Source: an uncultured Haemophilus sp. (GTDB lineage: Bacteria > Pseudomonadota > Gammaproteobacteria > Enterobacterales > Pasteurellaceae). Taken from it: 14,669 nucleotides of DNA. The notes under the pieces were generated by a model. It was not told where the DNA came from. It ran no database searches and was given only the letters and a program-made list of their open reading frames with translations. Location: contig CAJLFU010000047.1 of the NCBI GenBank assembly GCA_905205995.1, forward strand, positions 1-14,669. The letters run 5' to 3'. Shown piece after piece: positions 8,479 through 12,821 of the stretch (positions are counted from its first letter, which is position 1; every line of letters begins with the position of its first letter). A program made the position numbers and the translations under genes.

Positions 8479-8668
8479 ATTTCAACCGCACTTTTTTATT
8501 TTTGCGGCAATATTTACACTTACAGCTTGCACACCAACCATTCAATTGGATACACCAAAGGAAGGCATCACCATTAATATGAATGTGGTGGTGGACCACA
8601 ATATTAAAGTGGAAATGGATGAGAAATCTCAGAAAGCCGTGGGTGAAGTAGAGCCTGCAAAGAAATAA
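8462..8668 (+). CDS. ynbE: YnbE-family outer-membrane lipoprotein
   Basis: The 68-residue precursor has a signal peptide ending in the lipobox Leu-Thr-Ala-Cys, with C23 as the lipidated residue. The mature protein is about 46 residues with an amphipathic core (Ile-Thr-Ile-Asn-Met-Asn-Val-Val-Val-Asp-His-Asn-Ile) and a charged tail. YnbE is the outer-membrane partner of YdbH and is proposed to extend its beta-groove to that membrane. The start overlaps the end of ydbH, so translation is probably coupled; no clear ribosome binding site is seen. An inverted Haemophilus uptake signal (8485-8493) is embedded in the signal-peptide codons (Gln-Pro-His-Phe). The usual next gene, ydbL, is not found downstream. 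Confidence 0.9.
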   Translation: MIKHLKFQPHFFIFAAIFTLTACTPTIQLDTPKEGITINMNVVVDHNIKVEMDEKSQKAVGEVEPAKK

Positions 8669-8682
8669 TTGAATAAATTGAA

Positions 8683-8716
8683 AAAGCCATCTGAATGTTA
8701 GATTTCAGATGGTTTT
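8683..8716 (+). terminator. Terminator of ydbH-ynbE, a DUS-like hairpin one step from the Neisseria uptake sequence
   Basis: GCCATCTGAA (8686-8695) pairs with TTCAGATGGT (8704-8713), extended by A-T pairs, then TTTTCTTTT. Each arm differs from the Neisseria uptake sequence by a G-to-A or matching C-to-T change that keeps the stem paired, plus a terminal G-T pair. It sits 14 bases after ynbE and is followed by an exact Haemophilus uptake signal at 8723-8731. Confidence 0.8.
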
Positions 8717-8749
8717 CTTTTAAAGTGCGGTCAGATTTTAACGTGTTTT

Positions 8750-8781
8750 TGATTGACAAACTTGTTTGTTAATCATAAATA
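8750..8781 (+). promoter_or_regulatory. Promoter with overlapping palindromic operator, first DUF4189 copy
   Basis: A perfect -35 TTGACA (8753-8758) is followed after 17 bases by TAAATA (8776-8781). Overlapping the -35 and filling the spacer is an inverted repeat: TGATTGACAAAC (8750-8761), a 2-base centre, and GTTTGTTAATCA (8764-8775), with one mismatch between arms. A dimeric repressor of the TetR type commonly binds in such a place. The -10 match is weak (3 of 6), which leaves room for activation as well. Confidence 0.55.
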
Positions 8782-8853
8782 AGTGACAATGCAATTTATC
8801 AATAAAAATAAACAAAAAAATGACAAAACGATAAAATCGTAAAGGAATATGCA

Positions 8854-9357
8854 ATGAGAAAACTAATACTGGTATTGTTTGGTTTAACTGCTTTAAATAC
8901 CTATGCCGATGTTACTCAAGGCGCTTTGCAGAATAACTCTGCTTTATGTGCTTATGGTCACAATCCAAATTGTGGTGGAAATGCTGGAGGTTACACTCCC
9001 CAAGTACGCGTAGAACATATTACGATCTATCACCCTCCAAAATTTGGAGCCTTGGCACTCAACACAAAAACTCGGTATATAGTTGGGTCACTAAATAATG
9101 ATTCTCTAGAAGAGGCAAAACGCGAAGCTATAAATTTATGTATACAAGGTAGTGGTGATAAAAACTGTAAAGTTGTTCAATGGAGTAGAAATGGTTGTGT
9201 CGCAGCTGCTGAAGGGAAGCTAGGTAACAAATTTCATCTTGTAACAGGAGCAGGAAAAGTGGGAGAAGCTGAACAAGAAGTCCTTACTATATGTAGAAAT
9301 AACGGAGCCAAAAATTGTAAAATTGTTATGCCGGAAGGTTGCTCCCTTCCCCAGTAA
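8854..9357 (+). CDS. Secreted cysteine-rich DUF4189-domain protein, copy 1
   Basis: The 167-residue precursor has a signal peptide (Lys-rich start, hydrophobic core, likely cleavage after Thr-Tyr-Ala at 18), so it is periplasmic or secreted. After a Gly/Asn-rich linker (25-60) comes a DUF4189 domain (about 64-163): Phe-Gly-Ala-Leu-Ala, then two halves each with an Ala-rich helix followed by Cys...Cys-Lys-Val/Ile-Val. Cysteines at 32, 40, 96, 105, 115, 147, 155 and 163 could form four disulfides. DUF4189 proteins are small exported proteins of unknown function that I recall as common in Neisseria and Xanthomonadales. AAAGGA precedes the ATG. It differs from copy 2 at residues 146 (Ile instead of Gly) and 158 (Val instead of Ile). 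Its terminator carries a Neisseria uptake sequence, suggesting transfer. Confidence 0.85.
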   Translation: MRKLILVLFGLTALNTYADVTQGALQNNSALCAYGHNPNCGGNAGGYTPQVRVEHITIYHPPKFGALALNTKTRYIVGSLNNDSLEEAKREAINLCIQGSGDKNCKVVQWSRNGCVAAAEGKLGNKFHLVTGAGKVGEAEQEVLTICRNNGAKNCKIVMPEGCSLPQ

Positions 9358-9370
9358 TATATCTCTTCCA

Positions 9371-9404
9371 AAGGCTGTCTGAAAGTTATTTTTCAGACGG
9401 CTTT
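9371..9404 (+). terminator. Terminator of DUF4189 copy 1, a Neisseria DUS hairpin
   Basis: The right arm contains the exact inverted uptake sequence TTCAGACGGC (9392-9401). The left arm GCTGTCTGAA (9374-9383) has one C-to-T change tolerated as a G-T pair. A loop of GTTATT and a T-rich tail complete the terminator. An exact Haemophilus uptake signal follows at 9414-9422. Confidence 0.9.
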
Positions 9405-9440
9405 TTTCTTTTAAAGTGCGGTTAGATTTTAAAGTGTTTT

Positions 9441-9472
9441 TGATTGACAAACTTGTTTGTTAATCATAAATA
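9441..9472 (+). promoter_or_regulatory. Promoter with overlapping palindromic operator, second DUF4189 copy
   Basis: TTGACA (9444-9449), a 17-base spacer and TAAATA (9467-9472) repeat the copy 1 promoter exactly. The same inverted repeat is kept without change (arms 9441-9452 and 9455-9466), while flanking bases downstream have drifted. This suggests the element is functional. Confidence 0.55.
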
Positions 9473-9543
9473 AGTGACAATGCAAATTATCAATCAAAAT
9501 AAACAGAAAATGATAAAACGATAAAATCGTAAAGGAATATGCA

Positions 9544-10047
9544 ATGAGAAAACTAATACTGGTATTGTTTGGTTTAACTGCTTTAAATACCTATGCCGAT
9601 GTTACTCAAGGCGCTTTGCAGAATAACTCTGCTTTATGTGCTTATGGTCACAATCCAAATTGTGGTGGAAATGCTGGAGGTTACACTCCCCAAGTACGCG
9701 TAGAACATATTACGATCTATCACCCTCCAAAATTTGGAGCCTTGGCACTCAACACAAAAACTCGGTATATAGTTGGGTCACTAAATAATGATTCTCTAGA
9801 AGAGGCAAAACGCGAAGCTATAAATTTATGTATACAAGGTAGTGGTGATAAAAACTGTAAAGTTGTTCAATGGAGTAGAAATGGTTGTGTCGCAGCTGCC
9901 GAAGGGAAGCTAGGCAACAAATTTCATCTTGTAACAGGAGCAGGGAAAGTGGGAGAAGCTGAACAAGAAGTCCTTACTGGTTGTAGAAATAACGGAGCCA
10001 AAAATTGTAAAATTATTATGCCGGAAGGTTGCTCCCTTCCCCAGTAA
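9544..10047 (+). CDS. Secreted cysteine-rich DUF4189-domain protein, copy 2
   Basis: The 167-residue protein differs from copy 1 only at residues 146 (Gly instead of Ile) and 158 (Ile instead of Val). The signal peptide, eight cysteines and DUF4189 region are all retained, so both copies appear functional. Gly at 146 sits directly before the conserved Cys 147. Three of the seven base differences fall in that Gly codon and the first base of the next, and three others are silent. It has its own promoter-operator and its own DUS-hairpin terminator, so it is an independent transcription unit. Duplication could raise dosage or allow divergence of the C-terminal half; the target is unknown. Confidence 0.85.
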   Translation: MRKLILVLFGLTALNTYADVTQGALQNNSALCAYGHNPNCGGNAGGYTPQVRVEHITIYHPPKFGALALNTKTRYIVGSLNNDSLEEAKREAINLCIQGSGDKNCKVVQWSRNGCVAAAEGKLGNKFHLVTGAGKVGEAEQEVLTGCRNNGAKNCKIIMPEGCSLPQ

Positions 10048-10060
10048 TATATTTCCTCCA

Positions 10061-10094
10061 AAGGCCGTCTGAAAGTCATTTTTCAGACGGCTTT
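10061..10094 (+). terminator. Terminator of DUF4189 copy 2, a perfect inverted pair of Neisseria uptake sequences
   Basis: Exact GCCGTCTGAA (10064-10073) and exact TTCAGACGGC (10082-10091) pair across a 6-base loop, and A-T pairs extend the stem. A T-rich tail follows, then an exact Haemophilus uptake signal at 10104-10112. Inverted DUS pairs acting as terminators are a known Neisseria arrangement. Confidence 0.93.
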
Positions 10095-10254
10095 TTTCTT
10101 TTAAAGTGCGGTCAGATTTTACGAAAATTTTACTTAAAATTTACTTCATTTACAGTTTATTATCTTTATATTTAGGCGTATGATGACTATTAGTTTTACA
10201 TAACCTCTAAATTTATTTAGGTAAATATATTATTTCTATTTAATAGGAGATTGA

Positions 10255-10626
10255 ATGATGAAAAAATTATTCACAGCAGTACTTTCTGCGGCAGCGATTG
10301 CTGTACCTTTTTTTGCTTCTGCGAATACTGCACCACAAACAGAACAAAGTGCAGTACAACCGGAAAAAGCAAAAGGCGTTTGGATTGATGTACGTTCAGC
10401 CGAGGAGTTTAACGCAGGTCATTTACAAGATGCGGTGAATATTCCACATGATAAAATCATTGAAGGTGTTAAAGCGATTGGTTCAGATAAAGATGCACCG
10501 ATCAACCTTTATTGTCGTAGCGGTCGTCGTGCCGAAGCCGCACTCACTGAGCTGAAAAATGCAGGCTATACCAATGTAACCAACCACGGCGGTTATGAAG
10601 ATTTGGTTAAAAAAGGTTTGAAATAA
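10255..10626 (+). CDS. Periplasmic single-domain rhodanese (PspE/GlpE-like sulfurtransferase)
   Basis: The 123-residue precursor has a Sec signal peptide with likely cleavage after Ala-Ser-Ala (residue 23). The mature protein is one rhodanese domain: Trp-Ile-Asp-Val-Arg-Ser-Ala-Glu-Glu-Phe (43-52), Gly-His-Leu-Gln-Asp-Ala-Val-Asn-Ile-Pro (55-64), and the active-site loop Cys87-Arg-Ser-Gly-Arg-Arg, where the Cys carries the persulfide. The six-residue loop fits sulfur-transferring rhodaneses rather than Cdc25-type phosphatases. E. coli PspE is a similar periplasmic enzyme. TAGGAG precedes two adjacent ATGs (10255 and 10258), and either may start. It stands alone, with a 207-bp AT-rich leader and its own terminator. 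The natural sulfur donor and acceptor are unknown. Confidence 0.9.
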   Translation: MMKKLFTAVLSAAAIAVPFFASANTAPQTEQSAVQPEKAKGVWIDVRSAEEFNAGHLQDAVNIPHDKIIEGVKAIGSDKDAPINLYCRSGRRAEAALTELKNAGYTNVTNHGGYEDLVKKGLK

Positions 10627-10645
10627 ACAACACATCATTTAACGT

Positions 10646-10679
10646 AAAAATCCCCTAGAGCAGACAGTAGGGGATTTTT
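10646..10679 (+). terminator. Rho-independent terminator of the rhodanese gene
   Basis: A 12-bp perfect stem pairs AAAAATCCCCTA (10646-10657) with TAGGGGATTTTT (10668-10679), 19 bases after the stop codon. The A/T ends make it usable in both directions, also for the convergent gene ending at 10786. Confidence 0.88.
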
Positions 10680-10685
10680 ACTATA

Positions 10686-10740
10686 AAGAGCGGTCAAATT
10701 TTTAAGTGTTTTGCAAATCATCTTAAAAACTTGACCACTT
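10686..10740. repeat. Decayed inverted pair of Haemophilus uptake signals between convergent genes
   Basis: The left arm begins AAGAGCGGTCAAATTTTTAA (10686 on), one base from the core signal and with its AT-rich extension. The right arm read backwards is AAGTGGTCAAGTTTTTAAG (10740-10722), which lacks one core base. The two can fold into a long imperfect hairpin. Neither core is exact. Paired uptake signals between convergent genes often serve as terminators in Haemophilus. Confidence 0.6.
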
Positions 10741-10785
10741 GCATCATTATCAAGACCGCATCCGTCTGAAACATTGATAGACCGG

Positions 10786-11121
10786 TTACTGATGTTCGCT
10801 TTCTGCTATTTTTGTCCATTTTGCCAATGTCTGCTTCATCTGTGCCTGAGGGATGAAGCGGGCCATCCGTTCTACTTCTTTGCCTTGATAAAACAGCAGC
10901 CATGCAGGTGCGGTCAGCACGTGGAAACGTCCAGCCATTTCGGGTATTTCAGCAATATCCGCTTCTACGGCATACACATTCTCCTCCACCGCCAAAGCTG
11001 AATCAAGCTGGGCGGCCACGACCGTACAAACACCGCAGATTGGGGCCTTGATGTACAGTGATACTAAAGGGTGTGTGGCGATGGCCTGTTCGATGTCTTT
11101 CAGAGTGTGTAGTTGTTGCAT
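10786..11121 (-). CDS. Thioredoxin-family protein with Cys-Gly-Val-Cys active site
   Basis: The 111-residue cytosolic protein has a thioredoxin fold. The active site is Cys29-Gly-Val-Cys32 after a beta strand (Val-Ser-Leu-Tyr-Ile-Lys-Ala-Pro-Ile), and the cis-proline is P72 in Leu-Thr-Ala-Pro-Ala-Trp. A Gly near 80 and a C-terminal helix complete the fold. CGVC replaces the CGPC of classical thioredoxin, so redox potential and partners probably differ. AAAGGAG lies 8 bases before the ATG at 11121. It follows the OsmC gene on the same strand, with a hairpin in the 91-bp gap. GC content is higher than in the left half of the window, and a one-mismatch Neisseria uptake sequence (TCCGTCTGAA, 10761-10770) lies past its stop, fitting acquired DNA. 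Confidence 0.85.
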   Translation of the reverse strand: MQQLHTLKDIEQAIATHPLVSLYIKAPICGVCTVVAAQLDSALAVEENVYAVEADIAEIPEMAGRFHVLTAPAWLLFYQGKEVERMARFIPQAQMKQTLAKWTKIAESEHQ

Positions 11122-11144
11122 GTCATGTACTCCTTTGAGCGATT

Positions 11145-11176
11145 AAGCCCTTTTCTAGTTGTTAGAAAAGGGGCTT
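11145..11176 (-). terminator. Hairpin between the OsmC and thioredoxin-like genes
   Basis: AAGCCCTTTTCTA (11145-11157) pairs with TAGAAAAGGGGCTT (11163-11176), with one bulged G and a 5-base loop. On the minus strand the tail is only CTTAATC, so it may attenuate rather than end transcription, or may protect the mRNA. Confidence 0.5.
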
Positions 11177-11212
11177 TCAACGAAATGAAAACAAGAAAAC
11201 GTTTTGAGTCGT

Positions 11213-11713
11213 CTAGATTTTTTCGACAACCACTTTTGCCTGCGCTTTCAGGCTGTTCAACACTGGCGAGCTGGCGGCGGAGCGGTCGGCGAAATTTTGC
11301 AGGGTAGGAAGGTCGGCGTCGGCTTTTACTTTTACGGTTAGCACCAGATTATCCAGTCCACCGTAGCCATCTTCCATGCCAAACAGTTTGGCCAAGTTGA
11401 TACCGCCGCTTGCGGATATTTCAAACTGTTCCAGTTTCACGCCTGCTTGTGCTGCTTGCCACTCGAAACCTATGGAGCAGCAGCCTGCAGCAGCGCCGAT
11501 CAGGTATTCCATCGGATTTGGGGCGGCGTTTTCACCGCCCATGCTTTTCGGTTCGTCTGTGGTAAAGGCAGGGAAGCGGCGCACGGAGATTTCATTCTTT
11601 GTGCCGGATACCCAGCGCGAATTGGCGCGTAATGCTGCCTTGCCTTTTGTATGGTCGTTTTCAATCGCTGCCATGGTAGTTCGGAAACGTTCGATATCTA
11701 ACCCGTTAATCAT
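11213..11713 (-). CDS. OsmC-family protein, single-cysteine-site type
   Basis: The 166-residue protein has the OsmC fold pattern: Asn-Pro-Met-Glu-Tyr-Leu-Ile-Gly-Ala-Ala-Ala-Gly-Cys-Cys (66-79) starting the central helix that carries the catalytic cysteine, then strands and a C-terminal helix. OsmC/Ohr proteins reduce organic hydroperoxides with two cysteines about 60-65 residues apart. Here the only cysteines are 78 and 79. The position of the second (residues 148-150) reads Ser-Ser-Pro where many members have Cys-Pro, so a standard two-cysteine peroxidase cycle is unlikely. The ATG at 11713 is chosen because AAAGGA lies about 8 bases before it; longer in-frame starts lack one. GC is near 60% in parts, well above the window's left end. 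It sits between the aldo/keto reductase stump and the thioredoxin gene. Confidence 0.88.
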   Translation of the reverse strand: MINGLDIERFRTTMAAIENDHTKGKAALRANSRWVSGTKNEISVRRFPAFTTDEPKSMGGENAAPNPMEYLIGAAAGCCSIGFEWQAAQAGVKLEQFEISASGGINLAKLFGMEDGYGGLDNLVLTVKVKADADLPTLQNFADRSAASSPVLNSLKAQAKVVVEKI

Positions 11714-11760
11714 GTTTTGTCCTTTCATAATGATGAATTGCAGATAGTTTTTCGCTACAC

Positions 11761-12012
11761 TTACACGCCCATTTTCCACGCGGAGATGCGTTTCAAATTA
11801 TCCACCGTGTCGTGATTGACGATGGCGGCGAACGTGCCGTCCAGTTTGGCAATTTCGGCTTTGTCTTCATCGCTGAGGGCAAAGTCAAAGACGTTCAAGT
11901 TTTCCGCCATACGTTCGGGTTTGGTGGATTTTGCCAACACGATGATGTCGCGTTCCACCAGCCAGCGGGTAATCACCTGCGCCATGGATTTGCCGTATTT
12001 CGTACCAATTAG
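11761..12012 (-). pseudogene. C-terminal fragment of an aldo/keto reductase
   Basis: The frame encodes about 83 residues that match only the end of aldo/keto reductases, which are normally about 270-330 residues. The family pattern is Lys-Tyr-Gly-Lys-Ser-Met-Ala-Gln-Val-Ile-Thr-Arg-Trp-Leu, then Val-Leu-Ala-Lys-Ser-Thr-Lys-Pro-Glu-Arg-Met-Ala-Glu-Asn (cofactor-binding KS..R..N region), then Phe-Ala-Leu-Ser-Asp-Glu-Asp-Lys. The barrel with the catalytic Asp, Tyr, Lys and His is missing. The frame stays open back to an ATG at 12066 that overlaps the mdaB stop, but those 18 extra residues run through a hairpin and are not family-like. The N-terminal part was probably lost when mdaB became joined here. 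Confidence 0.85.
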
Positions 12013-12025
12013 CGACTGACAAAAT

Positions 12026-12043
12026 GGTGGGCAAAAGCCCACC
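12026..12043 (-). terminator. Short hairpin after mdaB
   Basis: GGTGGGC (12026-12032) and GCCCACC (12037-12043) form a perfect 7-bp GC-rich stem with an AAAA loop. On the minus strand it is followed by ATTTTG. It lies 22 bases past the mdaB stop. The T-run is short, so some read-through into the OsmC region is possible. Confidence 0.6.
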
Positions 12044-12065
12044 GCTTCAAGTTGATGTTTTATCA

Positions 12066-12644
12066 TTAACCGAACACTTTTTTCAAATGTGCTTGGTAGT
12101 CTGCGAAGTATTGTTCTACTTGTGGATTTTTAACTACATCGTTACATGTAAATGTCGGTAGACGGGTCAAACCGATGAACTCGTTGAGTTTGTGGAAAGG
12201 CATGTACACAGCATCCACATCTTTGCCTTCAAAGAAGTCGCCTTCACGGGTGAACGCTTCAATCGGCGCATTCCACGTAAGCGAAAGCATGTGTTTTTTG
12301 CCTTGCAACAAACCACCTGTACCGAAGCCTTCAGTTGGACTAACACGATGACGGCCATCACTGCGGTAAAGCTTGCCGTGTCCGGCGATAAATACTTCGT
12401 CTATGTATTTCTTCACTGTCCAAGGCTCGTGCATCCACCAAACAGGCATCTGCCAAATCACGGCATCCATCCACAAGAATTTTTCGATTTCTGCCTCAAC
12501 ATCATAGCCAGCATCAATCACAGTTTCTTTTATATTGTGTCCAAGTGCGGTCAAAACTTCTTTTGCTTTTTTGTGAAGCGTGTTGTTTAACTCACCATGC
12601 GAATGGCCGAATTCTTTACCACCGTTTAATAATAAAATGTTCAT
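12066..12644 (-). CDS. mdaB: NAD(P)H:quinone oxidoreductase MdaB
   Basis: The 192-residue protein closely follows E. coli MdaB (193 aa), a flavodoxin-fold FAD enzyme that reduces quinones by two electrons and so limits oxidative stress. Shared signatures are the N-terminal Asn-Gly-Gly-Lys...His-Ser-His-Gly-Glu-Leu-Asn loop, Ile-Trp-Gln-Met-Pro-Val-Trp-Trp-Met (64-71), Pro-Trp-Thr-Val-Lys-Lys-Tyr-Ile-Asp (74-82), and Met-Leu-Ser-Leu-Thr-Trp-Asn-Ala-Pro (119-127). GGAG lies 5 bases before the ATG. An exact Haemophilus uptake signal (12543-12551) lies in the 5' part of the gene, so this piece looks native or Haemophilus-derived, unlike its neighbours on both sides. It diverges from a LysR regulator, the usual setting for a regulated mdaB. 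Confidence 0.94.
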   Translation of the reverse strand: MNILLLNGGKEFGHSHGELNNTLHKKAKEVLTALGHNIKETVIDAGYDVEAEIEKFLWMDAVIWQMPVWWMHEPWTVKKYIDEVFIAGHGKLYRSDGRHRVSPTEGFGTGGLLQGKKHMLSLTWNAPIEAFTREGDFFEGKDVDAVYMPFHKLNEFIGLTRLPTFTCNDVVKNPQVEQYFADYQAHLKKVFG

Positions 12645-12782
12645 TTTTACTCCTAGAATAAATAATTTATAAAAAAAGGATGTGATGTTTACGGATATTG
12701 TCTTCTGTTTACTCTCATGAAAGTGCAGTCATTTTATGATTTGTTTTTATTGAGATAAATAGGGTTTAGCTTTATGATGTAA

Positions 12783-12795
12783 TGAATTAAATTCA
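12783..12795 (+). promoter_or_regulatory. Candidate LysR-type operator (T-N11-A) in the mdaB/lysR divergent promoter region
   Basis: TGAATT-A-AATTCA is a perfect 13-base interrupted palindrome with the T-N11-A form of LysR-family sites. It lies 26 bases before the regulator's ATG and about 140 bases before that of mdaB. A second, shorter symmetric site, TTTAT-TGAG-ATAAA, occurs near 12746-12759. Both lie in the 177-bp intergenic region that must hold both promoters. Confidence 0.45.
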
Positions 12796-12821
12796 CTAAT
12801 AAAAGAGAGTTTAAAGAGAAA

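Larger units (their letters stand above)
8683..10112 (+). repeat. 690-bp tandem direct duplication (terminator-USS-promoter-DUF4189 gene), with a third terminator-USS copy closing it
   Basis: Unit one (about 8683-9370) and unit two (about 9371-10060) align at an offset of 690-691 bases. A third partial copy of the boundary module (10061-10112) carries the terminator and uptake signal, then diverges. The two genes are identical over roughly the first 355 bases. Their seven base differences all lie in the last 150 bases of the coding region (from 9210 and 9900). The stretch between uptake signal and ribosome binding site also has several differences, including a one-base indel. The arrangement fits unequal crossing-over between boundary modules, followed by partial homogenisation. 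Confidence 0.92.
2136..12551. repeat. Haemophilus-type DNA uptake signal sequences (USS, nine exact 9-mers)
   Basis: Exact AAGTGCGGT occurs at 2136-2144, 4444-4452, 5108-5116, 8723-8731, 9414-9422, 10104-10112 and 12543-12551. Exact inverted ACCGCACTT occurs at 6079-6087 and 8485-8493. Five lie in genes (1839 gene, manX, ydbH, ynbE, mdaB) and four between genes. None lies in the thioredoxin, OsmC, aldo/keto reductase, LysR or Rhs sequences. One-mismatch forms occur at 10686-10694, 2730-2738 and 12720-12728. Confidence 0.95.

Noticed and set aside
8683..10112. CRISPR-like or small-repeat array, considered because of repeated hairpins
   Set aside because: There are only three hairpins, spaced by a whole 690-bp gene unit, with uptake-sequence stems and T tails. 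They are terminators within a gene duplication, not an array.
10200..10222. Near-palindrome ACCTCTAAAT...ATTTAGGT before the rhodanese gene, as a possible operator
   Set aside because: The arms need a one- or two-base bulge, the region is very AT-rich, and no matching copy is seen elsewhere in the window.
10718..10903. Minus-strand open frame of about 61 codons overlapping the end of the thioredoxin-like gene
   Set aside because: It is out of frame with the well-supported thioredoxin gene, has no family-like sequence or ribosome binding site, and spans the decayed hairpin.
12013..12066. Possible intact short protein starting at the ATG overlapping the mdaB stop and running into the aldo/keto reductase stump
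   Set aside because: The first 18 codons pass through the mdaB hairpin and show no family resemblance. The overlap is better explained by a deletion junction than by a real fused gene, though translation of the stump from it cannot be excluded.
12192..12590. 132-codon plus-strand frame within mdaB
   Set aside because: It lies wholly antisense to mdaB, which matches E. coli MdaB end to end. The product looks like a random translation.
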